A DNA stretch of 64,000 bases from Mesorhizobium sp. 113-3-3. GTDB taxonomy: Bacteria > Pseudomonadota > Alphaproteobacteria > Rhizobiales > Rhizobiaceae. The stretch covers positions 3,786,501 through 3,850,500 of the forward strand of contig NZ_AP023243.1 in NCBI RefSeq assembly GCF_016756495.1, given 5' to 3'. Positions 48,994-58,075 of this stretch are shown here, in pieces. The notes beneath the pieces are model-generated. The model saw nothing but the letters and a program-made list of their open reading frames with translations, was not told the DNA's origin and did not search any database. The number at the start of each line of letters is the position of its first letter. Positions within the stretch are counted from its first letter, which is position 1. The translations under genes were made by a program, and so were the position numbers.

Positions 48994-50829
48994 TTACACA
49001 CGCACCTTCACGTAGCTGCCGGGGGCATCGCCCAAGGTTTTCATATGCTTGCCGGGTTTGCGGGCAGGCACGCGGGTGTTGTCCTTGGCCTCGATCCAGC
49101 TTTGCCAATGCGGCCACCAGGATCCCGGATGTTCGGTTGCCTTGGCCACCCACTCGCCGAAATCACCGGTCGGCGTGCCGCCGGTCCAGTACTGGTATTT
49201 GTTGGATGCGGGCGGATTGACGACGCCGGCGATATGGCCGGAGCCCGCCATCACATAGTCGACCTTGCCGCCGAAATATTTCGAACCGAGGAAGACGGAC
49301 AGCGCCGGCGCGATGTGATCTTCCCGCGAGGCGAGGTTGTAGATCGGAATGGTGACATCCCCCAGCGAGACCGTATGCCCGGCCAGTTCCATCGTGCCGC
49401 GCGAGAGGTTGTTCTCGAGATAGCAATTGCGCAGATAGAAGGAATGGTTGGCCGCGGCCATGCGGGTCGAATCGGCATTCCAGTAGAGCAGGTCGAAGGG
49501 CAGGGGGTCCTTGCCACGCATGTAGTTGTTGACGACATAGGGCCAGATCAGGTCGCCTGAGCGCAGCATGTTGAAGGCGGTCGCCATCTTGGTGCCGTCG
49601 AGATAGCCCTTTTCGTTCATCGACTTTTCCACCGCCGCGACCTGTTCCTCGTCGACGAAGACTTTCAGGTCGCCGGCATGGGTGAAGTCGACTTGCGTGG
49701 TGAAAAGGGTCGCCGACTTGATGCGGTCGTCGCCTTCCCTGGCCATCAGCGCGAGGGCCGCCGCCAGCAGCGTTCCGCCGACGCAGTAGCCGATGGCGTT
49801 GACGTCCCGTTCGCCGGTGGCCTTCTCGATTGTGTCGAGGCCGTATTGCAGGCCTTCCCTGATATAGGCTTCCCAGTTCTTGGCGCCGTGGCGCTCGTCC
49901 GGGTTGATCCAGGAGATGACGAAGACGGTGTGGCCTTGCTCGATTGCCCAGCGGATGAAGGATTTCTGCGGGTTGAGGTCGAGTATGTAGAACTTGTTGA
50001 TCCAGGGCGGGCAGATCAGCAGCGGGCGTTTCAGCACCGTATCGGTCGCCGGATCATACTGGATGATCTCGGCGACATCGCTGCGGCCCACCACCTTGCC
50101 GGGTGTGGTGGCGATGTTCCTGCCGATCTCGAAGGGCGAATAATCGGCCTGGCGCAGCTTCAGGTCGCCCTTGCCGGCGGCGATGTCCTCGGCCAGCATC
50201 TTCATGCCGCGCACCAGGTTCTCGCCGTTGGAAGCGACGGTCTCGCGGAACAGTTCCGGGTTGGTCAGGATGAAATTCGATGGCGAGATGGCATTGGACA
50301 CCTGCTTGACGTAGAAGCTCGCCTTGTGGCGGGTGTGCTCGTCCAGACCTTCGGCGTGCTCGACCAGTTCGGACGCCCAGCGCGAGGTGACGAGATAGGC
50401 CTGCTTGAGGAAATCGAAGAAGGCGTTGCGGCCCCATTCCGGGTCCTGGAAACGCTTGTCGCCGCGCTCCGGCTTGACGGCGTCGTCAGGACCTTCGGCG
50501 TTGGGGCTGACACGCTGGATGGCGTTCGCCCACACGGTCATGTAGCCGGCGAACAGCCGCGTCTGCGCTTCGAGCGCGCGCTGCGGGTCGGCGAGCCAGT
50601 ATTCGCTGAGCTTGGAAAACGTCTTGACCATGTCGACGACCGGCTCGGCGACGTGGTCGCGCACTTCGCCGCGCTCGCGCGGCTCGGCCCAGGCGGACGC
50701 CGCCTTGCCGGCCTGCTCGATCATGCGCGCCATGTTCAACGCGAAGCGCTCCGGATCCTTCACCAGATATTGCTCGACGGTCGAAGGCTCGTCATCTTCC
50801 GTTTTGCCCGAATCGGGTGTTTTGGACAT
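48994..50829 (-). CDS. phaC: Class I poly(R)-hydroxyalkanoic acid synthase
   Basis: A 611-residue PHA synthase that polymerises (R)-3-hydroxyacyl-CoA (usually 3-hydroxybutyryl-CoA) on granules. The lipase-box variant GYCVGG provides the catalytic Cys. The Asp is in SREDHIAP and the His in GSGHIAGVVNPP. The N-terminal half has the PhaC_N features with NPELFRETVASNGENLVRGM. I chose ATG 50829 (MSKTPDS); its GGAGG is rather far (12 bases), and an ATG 15 codons upstream is an alternative. phaA/phaB are not in the window. It is divergent from a small lipoprotein. Confidence 0.95.
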   Translation of the reverse strand: MSKTPDSGKTEDDEPSTVEQYLVKDPERFALNMARMIEQAGKAASAWAEPRERGEVRDHVAEPVVDMVKTFSKLSEYWLADPQRALEAQTRLFAGYMTVWANAIQRVSPNAEGPDDAVKPERGDKRFQDPEWGRNAFFDFLKQAYLVTSRWASELVEHAEGLDEHTRHKASFYVKQVSNAISPSNFILTNPELFRETVASNGENLVRGMKMLAEDIAAGKGDLKLRQADYSPFEIGRNIATTPGKVVGRSDVAEIIQYDPATDTVLKRPLLICPPWINKFYILDLNPQKSFIRWAIEQGHTVFVISWINPDERHGAKNWEAYIREGLQYGLDTIEKATGERDVNAIGYCVGGTLLAAALALMAREGDDRIKSATLFTTQVDFTHAGDLKVFVDEEQVAAVEKSMNEKGYLDGTKMATAFNMLRSGDLIWPYVVNNYMRGKDPLPFDLLYWNADSTRMAAANHSFYLRNCYLENNLSRGTMELAGHTVSLGDVTIPIYNLASREDHIAPALSVFLGSKYFGGKVDYVMAGSGHIAGVVNPPASNKYQYWTGGTPTGDFGEWVAKATEHPGSWWPHWQSWIEAKDNTRVPARKPGKHMKTLGDAPGSYVKVRV

Positions 50830-50927
50830 GGTTCGCGGGGTTCCTCCCGAAGCGTTTTCTTGACATATTAACATGGGACATCCGACAGGGTCCAATCTCG
50901 CTCTACCCCGGCTGCCAAGGAAACAAT

Positions 50928-51323
50928 ATGACGATTAATATTGGCGAGAATGTTTTTTTTGCTGCCGTACGGTTTTGCCGCGTCGGCGCGGCGATCGTGC
51001 TTGTGGGGATCGCCGGGTGTTCTAGCACGAATACCAGCGGTCCGGTGCCGATGGCCGCGAATGCCGGCCCAAAGGATACCGGCACCTTTCCGAACCTCAA
51101 CATCCCGCCCAAAGTGGCGAACAAGCAGCTGACGGAAGCCGAGACGAACGCCAAGCTCGCCGAACTCAAGGCTGACGGCAGCGCGCAGGGGGCCAAAAAT
51201 AGCGGCGGCGCCGGGGTTGCCAACCAGGCGGCGCTGACGGACCTGGCCAAAAAGCATGGTCCGCAGACGCTGAAGCAGATCGAAGGCAAATGCGATCCCG
51301 CCCTCGACCCTACCTGCAAATGA
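50928..51323 (+). CDS. Small putative lipoprotein
   Basis: A 131-residue protein with a signal sequence ending in a lipobox (GIAGC, Cys at about residue 31) followed by Ser/Thr/Gly, so outer- or inner-membrane anchored. The rest is Ala/Lys-rich and helical (KQLTEAETNAKLAELKADG), with two Cys at the C-terminus (GKCDPALDPTCK). AAGGAAA precedes the ATG. No named family is recognised. It is 45 bases upstream of the aminotransferase gene and might share its transcript. Confidence 0.72.
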   Translation: MTINIGENVFFAAVRFCRVGAAIVLVGIAGCSSTNTSGPVPMAANAGPKDTGTFPNLNIPPKVANKQLTEAETNAKLAELKADGSAQGAKNSGGAGVANQAALTDLAKKHGPQTLKQIEGKCDPALDPTCK

Positions 51324-51368
51324 GTATATAGCGCGCGCCCAACACTCCTTTTGCTGTCTGGAACTGCC

Positions 51369-52586
51369 ATGGAAGAGTTTCACAAGGTCCGCCGGCTTCC
51401 GCCTTACGTGTTCGAGCAGGTCAACCGGCTCAAGGCCAGCGCCCGTTCGCGCGGCGCCGATATCATCGACCTCGGCATGGGCAATCCGGACCTGCCGACG
51501 CCCAAGGCCATCGTCGACAAATTGTGCGAAGTGGTGCGCGATCCGCGCACGCATCGCTATTCCTCCTCGCGCGGCATTCCCGGCCTGCGCCGCGCCCAGG
51601 CCGCCTATTATCAGCGCCGCTTCGGCGTGAAGCTCAACCCCGACACGCAAGTGGTGGCCACGCTCGGCTCGAAGGAAGGCTTCGCCAACATGGCGCAGGC
51701 GATCACCGCGCCTGGCGACGTCATCCTGTGCCCGAATCCGACCTATCCGATCCACGCCTTCGGCTTCATCATGTCGGGCGGCGTCATCCGTTCGCTGCAG
51801 GTCGAGCCCGACGACGGCTTCATCCCGGCGCTGGAACGCGGTGTTCGCCACTCGATCCCGAAGCCGCTGGCGCTGATCCTCAACTATCCGTCGAACCCGA
51901 CGGCGCTGGTCGCTTCACTCGATTTCTACAAGGACGTCGTGGCGTTCGCGAAGAAGAACGACATCATCATCCTGTCCGACCTTGCCTATTCGGAGATCTA
52001 TTTCGACGGCAACCCGCCGCCTTCGGTGCTGCAGGTGCCCGGCGCCATCGATGTCTGCGTCGAGTTCACCTCGATGTCGAAGACCTTCTCCATGCCCGGC
52101 TGGCGCATGGGGTTCGCGGTGGGCAACGAGCGGCTGATCTCGGCGCTGACCCGGGTGAAGTCCTATCTCGACTACGGCGCCTTCACGCCGATCCAGGTGG
52201 CGGCGGCGCATGCGCTGAATGGCGATGGCGCCGATATCGCCGAGGTGCGCGAGGTCTACCACAAGCGCCGCGACGTGATGGTCGATTCGTTCGGGCGCGC
52301 CGGCTGGAACATTCCGGCCCCGGCCGCCTCGATGTTCGCCTGGGCGCCGATCCCCGAGCCGTTCAAGCATCTGGGCTCTCTCGAATTCTCCAAGCTGCTC
52401 ATCGAGCACGCCGATGTGGCGGTGGCGCCCGGTGTCGGCTTCGGCGAACATGGCGACGATTTCGTGCGCCTGGCGCTTGTCGAGAACGAGCACCGGATCC
52501 GCCAGGCGGCGCGCAACATCAAGCGCTTCCTGTCGACCAGCGCCAAACAGCCCAACAATGTGGTGCCGCTGTCCGCCCACCGCTAA
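51369..52586 (+). CDS. Class I/II aminotransferase (LL-diaminopimelate aminotransferase / AlaC-like)
   Basis: A 405-residue PLP-dependent aminotransferase. The PLP Lys is in SMSKTFSMPGWRMGF, with the phosphate-contact Asp/Tyr in LSDLAYSEIYF, the Asn in LNYPSNPTA, and Arg in RLALVENEHRIR. It resembles the group often labelled LL-diaminopimelate or alanine/glutamate aminotransferase. Placement directly before hom is conserved in many Alphaproteobacteria and suggests a role in aspartate-family or methionine/threonine nitrogen metabolism. The exact substrate is not readable. Confidence 0.92.
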   Translation: MEEFHKVRRLPPYVFEQVNRLKASARSRGADIIDLGMGNPDLPTPKAIVDKLCEVVRDPRTHRYSSSRGIPGLRRAQAAYYQRRFGVKLNPDTQVVATLGSKEGFANMAQAITAPGDVILCPNPTYPIHAFGFIMSGGVIRSLQVEPDDGFIPALERGVRHSIPKPLALILNYPSNPTALVASLDFYKDVVAFAKKNDIIILSDLAYSEIYFDGNPPPSVLQVPGAIDVCVEFTSMSKTFSMPGWRMGFAVGNERLISALTRVKSYLDYGAFTPIQVAAAHALNGDGADIAEVREVYHKRRDVMVDSFGRAGWNIPAPAASMFAWAPIPEPFKHLGSLEFSKLLIEHADVAVAPGVGFGEHGDDFVRLALVENEHRIRQAARNIKRFLSTSAKQPNNVVPLSAHR

Positions 52587-52624
52587 GCAAAAATTCGATC
52601 TGATTTTGAGGGACGTCGCCTTCC

Positions 52625-53941
52625 ATGGCTGAAGCTCTGCGTGTTGGAATTGCCGGACTTGGCACGGTCGGTGCATCGGTGGCGCGCGTGCTGCGCGACA
52701 AGGCGGCGGAACTGACCCGGCAATGCGGGCGCGACATCGTCGTGTCAGCGGTGTCGGCGCGCGACCCGAAACGCGACCGTGGCGTCGATGTCAGTTCGGC
52801 GAAATGGTTCGACGATCCGGTCAAGATGGCGCAGAGCGCCGAGATTGACGTGTTCATCGAACTGATCGGTGGCGACGAGGGGCCGGCGCGCCTGTCGGTG
52901 AAGGCGGCGCTCGAAGCCGGCCGCCACGTCGTCACCGCCAACAAGGCGCTGCTCGCCAAGCATGGCGTGGCGCTGGCCGAGATCGCCGAGAAGAAAGGCG
53001 TGCTGCTCAACTACGAGGCGGCGGTGGCCGGCGGCATTCCCGTCATCAAGACGATGCGCGAGGCGATGGCCGGCAATTCGGTCACCCGCGTGTTCGGCAT
53101 TCTCAACGGCACCTGCAACTACATCCTGACCCGCATGGAGGCCGAGGGCATCTCGTTCGACGCTTGCCTGAAGGATGCGCAGCGGCTGGGTTACGCCGAG
53201 GCCGACCCGACCTTCGACATCGAGGGCCACGACACCGCGCACAAGCTGTCGATCCTGACCAGTCTTGCCTTCGGCACCAAGATCGCCGCCAACGACATCT
53301 ATATGGAAGGCATTTCCAACATCACCCAGGCCGACATCCGCGCGGCCGGCGATCTCGGCTACCGGATCAAGCTGCTGGGCGTCGCCCAGCGCACCGAAAG
53401 CGGCATCGAGCAGCGCGTGCACCCGACCATGGTGCCGACGGCTTCCGTCATCGCGCAGGTGCATGGCGTCACCAATGCGGTGGCGATCGAGACCGACATC
53501 CTTGGCGAATTGTTGCTTTCAGGCCCCGGCGCCGGCGGCAATGCCACAGCCTCGGCCGTCATTGGCGACGTTGCCGATATCGCCAAGAGCCGGCCCGGCT
53601 TCCAGCATGGCCCGGTCTTCGGCCGGCCGGCGAAGGAACTCAGGCCCTACAAGAAGGCGCAGATGCGCAGCCATGCCGGCGGCTACTTCATCCGGCTGAC
53701 CGTGCATGACCGCATCGGCGTCTTCGCCGCGATCGCCAAGCGCATGGCCGACAACGATATTTCGCTGGAATCGATTGTCCAGCACGCGGTCAATGGCGAG
53801 GCCGAGGCGCAGCAGAAGACGGTGATCCTGGTAACGCACGAGACCACCGAGGCCGCCGTCCGCAAGGCCGTCGACGGTATCACCAAGGACGGTCACCTGA
53901 CCGACAAGCCGCAGGTCATCCGCATCGAGCGGGCAGGGTAA
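52625..53941 (+). CDS. hom: Homoserine dehydrogenase
   Basis: A 438-residue NAD(P)-dependent enzyme that reduces aspartate semialdehyde to homoserine, the branch point to threonine and methionine. It shows the Rossmann loop GIAGLGTVGASVAR (residues 9-22), VTANKALLAKHG, the family signature with GILNGTCNYILTRM and the Asp-rich AEADPTFDIEGHDTAHKL, and a C-terminal ACT domain (about 355-438) that normally gives feedback control by threonine. It lies 38 bases after the aminotransferase, likely the same operon. Confidence 0.96.
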   Translation: MAEALRVGIAGLGTVGASVARVLRDKAAELTRQCGRDIVVSAVSARDPKRDRGVDVSSAKWFDDPVKMAQSAEIDVFIELIGGDEGPARLSVKAALEAGRHVVTANKALLAKHGVALAEIAEKKGVLLNYEAAVAGGIPVIKTMREAMAGNSVTRVFGILNGTCNYILTRMEAEGISFDACLKDAQRLGYAEADPTFDIEGHDTAHKLSILTSLAFGTKIAANDIYMEGISNITQADIRAAGDLGYRIKLLGVAQRTESGIEQRVHPTMVPTASVIAQVHGVTNAVAIETDILGELLLSGPGAGGNATASAVIGDVADIAKSRPGFQHGPVFGRPAKELRPYKKAQMRSHAGGYFIRLTVHDRIGVFAAIAKRMADNDISLESIVQHAVNGEAEAQQKTVILVTHETTEAAVRKAVDGITKDGHLTDKPQVIRIERAG

Positions 53942-53964
53942 CTTCGTCCCCAAGGGGAAGAATC

Positions 53965-53989
53965 CCGCCATCGCTCAAGCCGATGGCGG
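53965..53989 (+). terminator. Hairpin after hom
   Basis: Perfect 9-bp stem CCGCCATCG / CGATGGCGG with a 7-base loop, 23 bases after the hom stop. No U-tract follows, so it may be a weak terminator or an mRNA 3' end stabiliser. Confidence 0.45.
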
Positions 53990-54061
53990 CCTGCCGCGAA
54001 TAGACCGGAACGAATTCGTTGCGGCGCCGTTCTCTTGGTCAGCAACCAAGGGAGCCACTTC

Positions 54062-54421
54062 ATGGCCGATACCAACAAATCCGACACGCCAGCCATCGAC
54101 GACATCCAGAAAACCCTGGAAAAGCAGATCGCCGAACTGCGCAAGGAGATCACCAAGATCAACAAGAGCATTTCGGCGCGGGGCGCGGAAATGCTCGATG
54201 ACGCCAGCGAGCAGGCTTCGGATTTCTACGACACGGCCGCGGCGCGTGCATCGCGAACCGCGCAGCAGCTCCGCAGCCAGGCTCAGGCGGTTTCGGACGT
54301 GGCGCGCGACAACCCGGGCACGACGACCGCCGTGGTCGGGGTGATCGGCCTGCTCGGCTTTCTGGCCGGGATTGCGGTCGGTCAGTCGTTGAACAACGAC
54401 ACGTCGCGCCGTTGGTATTGA
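54062..54421 (+). CDS. DUF883 (ElaB/YqjD-like) membrane-anchored protein
   Basis: A 119-residue protein with a long helical, Lys/Glu/Ala-rich region (about 12-75) and one C-terminal hydrophobic helix with GVIGLLGFLAGIAVG (about 95-110), then a short basic tail. The layout is that of ElaB/YqjD proteins, tail-anchored inner-membrane proteins reported to bind ribosomes in stationary phase in E. coli. GGGAG precedes ATG 54062. The neighbour downstream is another small membrane protein, likely in the same operon. Confidence 0.85.
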   Translation: MADTNKSDTPAIDDIQKTLEKQIAELRKEITKINKSISARGAEMLDDASEQASDFYDTAAARASRTAQQLRSQAQAVSDVARDNPGTTTAVVGVIGLLGFLAGIAVGQSLNNDTSRRWY

Positions 54422-54485
54422 GCGCGCCGGGCTTGAGCCGGCGTTGCCGGCTCTCATTTCAGAAAATCATTTCAAGGAGGGCACC

Positions 54486-54653
54486 GTGGCTTCATCCATG
54501 CTGATCGGCATTTTGATCACATTTCTCGTCATCATTCTCGTTCTCTATCTGGTGCAGCGCCTGCCGCTCGACGCCAAGATGCGACAGATCGTGCAGGTTA
54601 TCGTCATCATTATCGGCATCATTTCGCTGCTCAAATACCTCGCGGTTTTCTAG
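54486..54653 (+). CDS. Thivi_2564-family small membrane protein
   Basis: A 55-residue protein with two hydrophobic helices (about 5-22 and 33-52) separated by the family signature LVQRLPLDAKMRQIV. The GTG at 54486 is preceded by AAGGAGGG at ideal distance, so I reject the longer frame from 54444. The family has no known function. It follows the DUF883 gene by 64 bases. Confidence 0.8.
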   Translation: MASSMLIGILITFLVIILVLYLVQRLPLDAKMRQIVQVIVIIIGIISLLKYLAVF

Positions 54654-54855
54654 ACCGCGAAACCCACAATTGGGTGTCTTCAGGGTGGCTCGGTCGCTTG
54701 CGACCGGGCCGCAATCGTTTCGGAAATGCGGTTCAATCGATTGATATTGCTGGCCTTTCGATAAAACATCCGGCAGGTCTTGCCGTTGTCATGCTCGTTT
54801 GACAAAACAGGCCCGCCTCCGGCGGGAGGCGTTTGCGAACGAGGATTTCCCGAAC

Positions 54856-55839
54856 ATGAATGTGGCCCAGAACATCGTCGCCGGCCTTGACCGGATACTC
54901 ACCATGGAATTGGTGCGCGTCACCGAAAGGGCCGCCGTGGCAGCCGCCAGGCTGCGCGGCCGTGGCGATGAGAAGGCTGCCGACCAGGTCGCTGTCGACG
55001 CCATGCGCCAGGAGCTCAACCGCCTTGCCATCAAGGGCACGGTGGTGATCGGCGAGGGCGAACGCGACGAAGCGCCGATGCTCTATATCGGCGAGGAGGT
55101 CGGCACCGGCAAAGGTCCGGCCGTCGATATCGCGCTCGATCCGCTCGAAGGCACGACGATCTGCGCCAAGAACCTGCCCAACGCGCTTGCCGTCATCGCC
55201 ATTGCCGAGAAGGGCAGCCTGCTGTTCGCGCCTGACGTCTATATGGACAAGATCGCTATCGGTCCGGGCTATGCCGAAGGCGTCATCGATATCGACGCCT
55301 CGCCGGCCGAGAACATCGCGAGCCTGGCGCGGGCCAAGGGCGTCGCTGTGTCCGACATCACCACCTGCATCCTCGACCGGCCGCGCCACGCCAAGCTGAT
55401 TGATGCCGTGCGCGCCACGGGAGCCGCGATCCGGTTGATCGGCGACGGCGACGTTGCCGGCGTCATCCACACCACCGATCCGGAGGAAACCGGCATCGAT
55501 CTCTATCTCGGCACTGGCGGCGCGCCCGAGGGCGTTCTGGCCGCGGCCGCATTGCGCTGCACCGGCGGCCAGATGCAGGGCCGGCTGATCCTTGATACGC
55601 CGGAAAAGGTCGCGCGCGCGGCGAAGATGGGGATCTCCGACCCGAAGCGGATCTACCATGCGGAAGACATGGCGCGCGGCGACGTGCTGTTTGCCGCCAC
55701 CGGCGTCACCGACGGCAACATGCTGGCCGGTGTCAAATTCGGCCGTACCTACATCACCACGCACACCATCGTCTTGCGCTCCTCGTCACGCACCGTGCGG
55801 GAGATCAAGGCCCGGCACCAGGATCTGGATAAGTTCTAG
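54856..55839 (+). CDS. glpX: Class II fructose-1,6-bisphosphatase
   Basis: A 327-residue metal-dependent phosphatase that hydrolyses fructose 1,6-bisphosphate (and in some bacteria sedoheptulose 1,7-bisphosphate) in gluconeogenesis. The metal motif DIALDPLEGTT is near residue 95, with the acidic VVIGEGERDEAPML before it and GTGGAPEGVLAAAALRC further on. I chose ATG 54856 (MNVAQN); an upstream in-frame ATG at 54799 adds 19 residues without conservation. The position between hom and recJ is conserved in Rhizobiales. Confidence 0.95.
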   Translation: MNVAQNIVAGLDRILTMELVRVTERAAVAAARLRGRGDEKAADQVAVDAMRQELNRLAIKGTVVIGEGERDEAPMLYIGEEVGTGKGPAVDIALDPLEGTTICAKNLPNALAVIAIAEKGSLLFAPDVYMDKIAIGPGYAEGVIDIDASPAENIASLARAKGVAVSDITTCILDRPRHAKLIDAVRATGAAIRLIGDGDVAGVIHTTDPEETGIDLYLGTGGAPEGVLAAAALRCTGGQMQGRLILDTPEKVARAAKMGISDPKRIYHAEDMARGDVLFAATGVTDGNMLAGVKFGRTYITTHTIVLRSSSRTVREIKARHQDLDKF

Positions 55840-55911
55840 ACCTGCTTGCGAAGCCGCATCGCAGTTGCTAGCCCTTGGCTGCATCTGAACCTGGTCGCGC
55901 AAGGATTGATG

Positions 55912-56136
55912 ATGAAAGCCTTCGACTGGCACGCGGATCCGATTTCGCGTGCCACGCCCATCACCAAGTCCTATCGCAACACCCAGAATGTCCGCCGCTT
56001 CTTCACCCGCGAATGCGGCGATAGCTTCAGGTTCGACCGGCTCTTCATGGCCTGGCTCAAGGACGGCCGGGAAAAGACGATGGGGGACGCCGCCGACGAA
56101 TGGATCAGGCGCCAGGCTGAAAAGCGGAAAGCGTAG
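55912..56136 (+). CDS. DUF6434 family small protein
   Basis: A 74-residue basic protein matching the DUF6434 pattern: F-x-W at the start, TPITKSYRNTQNVRRFF, then GDSFRFDRLFMAWLKDG and a final D-A-A-D-E-W-I-R-R helix. AAGGA lies 6 bases before ATG 55912 (another ATG one codon earlier). This domain may be nucleic-acid-binding by its basic faces, but that is conjecture. It is between glpX and recJ. Confidence 0.8.
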   Translation: MKAFDWHADPISRATPITKSYRNTQNVRRFFTRECGDSFRFDRLFMAWLKDGREKTMGDAADEWIRRQAEKRKA

Positions 56137-56237
56137 TTTTTCTTGAATTTTCCTGCGACGCCACCCGCCGCGAACCGCCTGGCTTTACCAGACTGTGCAT
56201 ATCGTCATCCCGAAACCACTGCAGACTTTTGGGCGAC

Positions 56238-58058
56238 ATGCATTATCGTGCGGCCAATCATGAATTGGCAAAGCGCATAATGGGCGAAAGGCGCCTCTTC
56301 CTCGATGTCAGGCAGTCGGCCACCGGTCTCTCCTGGGAGCACCGGCTGACCGAACGGCAGGACATGGTCGCGCTTGCCATTGCGCAAGGCCATGGCGTGC
56401 CCGACATCGTCGCGCGCGTTCTGGCTGGACGCGGCGTTACCGCCGATGAGACCGAGCGGTTCCTCGACCCGACGATCCGCGACCTGCTGCCCAATCCCGC
56501 GTCGCTGACCGACATGGACAAGGCGGCCACCCGCATCGCGGCAGCGGTGATGGCGCGCGAAAAGGTGGCGATCTTCGGCGACTACGATGTCGACGGCGCC
56601 GCCTCGTCGGCCTTGCTGAAGCGGTTCCTGGCGCATTTCTCCATACCGTCGGAAATCTATATTCCGGACCGTATCTTTGAGGGGTACGGGCCCAATCCCG
56701 ATGCCATGCGCGAACTCGTCTCGCGCGGCGCGACGCTGATTGTCACCGTCGATTGCGGCACCAACAGTGCCATTTCCGTCGATGCGGCCAACGAAGCCGG
56801 CGCTGACGTCGTGGTGCTCGACCACCATCAGGTCGGCGGCGCCTTGCCAGCGGCGATCGCTGTCGTCAATCCAAACCGTGACGATGATCTTTCGGGGCAG
56901 GGTCATCTGTGCGCCGCCGGTGTCGTCTTCCTCGCCCTGGTGCAGACCACAAAAATCCTGCGGGGGCTGAGCGATGTCGCGCCGCCCGACCTGCTGTCGC
57001 TGCTCGATCTCGTCGCGCTTGCCACCGTTTGCGATGTCGTGCCGCTCACCGGCGTCAACCGCGCCTTCGTCGTCAAGGGGCTCCAAATGGCGCGCCAGCA
57101 GAAGAACGAGGGGCTGGCCGCATTGGCGCGGGTATCGCGTATTGGCGAGCCTGTCAGCACCTTCCATCTCGCCTATCTGATCGGGCCGCGCATCAACGCC
57201 GGCGGGCGCATCGGCGATGCAGCACTTGGCAGCCGGCTGCTCGCGACGGACGATCCGGTCGAGGCGCGGACCATCGCCGAGACGCTCGACCGGTTGAACC
57301 AAGAGCGGCAGCTAATGGAGCAGGAGATGCTGGCCGCGGCGCGCGCCGAGGCCGATGCCGAGCTTGCAGGCGGCAGCGGCCCGGCGATCGTCGTCACCGC
57401 CAGCAACAACTGGCATCCCGGCATTGTCGGCCTGCTTGCCTCGAGGCTGAAGGATCATGCCCGCCGGCCGGCTTTCGCCATTGCCTTCAACGCCGTGGGC
57501 ATCGGCACCGGTTCGGGCCGTTCTGTGTCGGGCTTCGACCTTGGGCGACTGGTGCGCGAAGCCGCCGACGCCGGGCTGATCGTCAAGGGCGGCGGCCATG
57601 GCATGGCGGCCGGCATCACCGTGGAGCGCGCCAGGCTGGGCGAACTCAGGGCGTTCTTCGAGGAACGGGCGGCTGCCGACGTGTTTCGGCTGCAGGACGA
57701 GGAAAGCCTGGCGATCGACGGGGCGCTCGCCGCCGAAGGCGCGACGCTCGGCCTGCTCGACGCGCTGGAAAAGGCCGGCCCCTTCGGCGCCGGCCATGTC
57801 GCGCCGGTCTTCGTGCTGCCGCGTCATCGGTTGGCCGATGCCCGGTCGGTCGGCACCAACCATATACGCTGCGAATTGCAGTCGGACAGCGGCGGCCGCA
57901 TCCAGGCGATCGCCTTTCGTGCCGTTGATACGGTGCTTGGCGAATTCCTGTTCAAGCATCGGGGCAAGAGCGTACACGTCGCCGGCTCGCTGTCGGGCAA
58001 TTACTGGAACGGCAACCGCACGGTGCAATTCCGCATTGTCGATGCGGCGCGGGCGTGA
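56238..58058 (+). CDS. recJ: Single-stranded-DNA-specific exonuclease RecJ
   Basis: A 606-residue 5'-3' exonuclease of the DHH superfamily used in recombination, mismatch and base excision repair. The motifs are FGDYDVDGAASSALL (near 113), VTVDCGTN (near 168), the namesake VLDHHQVGG (near 192), and the DHHA1 segment GGGHGMAAG (near 455). The OB-like C-terminal domain ends the protein. I start at ATG 56238, with TTG 56229 possible. It ends the conserved aminotransferase-hom-glpX-recJ block. Confidence 0.95.
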   Translation: MHYRAANHELAKRIMGERRLFLDVRQSATGLSWEHRLTERQDMVALAIAQGHGVPDIVARVLAGRGVTADETERFLDPTIRDLLPNPASLTDMDKAATRIAAAVMAREKVAIFGDYDVDGAASSALLKRFLAHFSIPSEIYIPDRIFEGYGPNPDAMRELVSRGATLIVTVDCGTNSAISVDAANEAGADVVVLDHHQVGGALPAAIAVVNPNRDDDLSGQGHLCAAGVVFLALVQTTKILRGLSDVAPPDLLSLLDLVALATVCDVVPLTGVNRAFVVKGLQMARQQKNEGLAALARVSRIGEPVSTFHLAYLIGPRINAGGRIGDAALGSRLLATDDPVEARTIAETLDRLNQERQLMEQEMLAAARAEADAELAGGSGPAIVVTASNNWHPGIVGLLASRLKDHARRPAFAIAFNAVGIGTGSGRSVSGFDLGRLVREAADAGLIVKGGGHGMAAGITVERARLGELRAFFEERAAADVFRLQDEESLAIDGALAAEGATLGLLDALEKAGPFGAGHVAPVFVLPRHRLADARSVGTNHIRCELQSDSGGRIQAIAFRAVDTVLGEFLFKHRGKSVHVAGSLSGNYWNGNRTVQFRIVDAARA

Positions 58059-58075
58059 GCGCTATCGGGACTTGA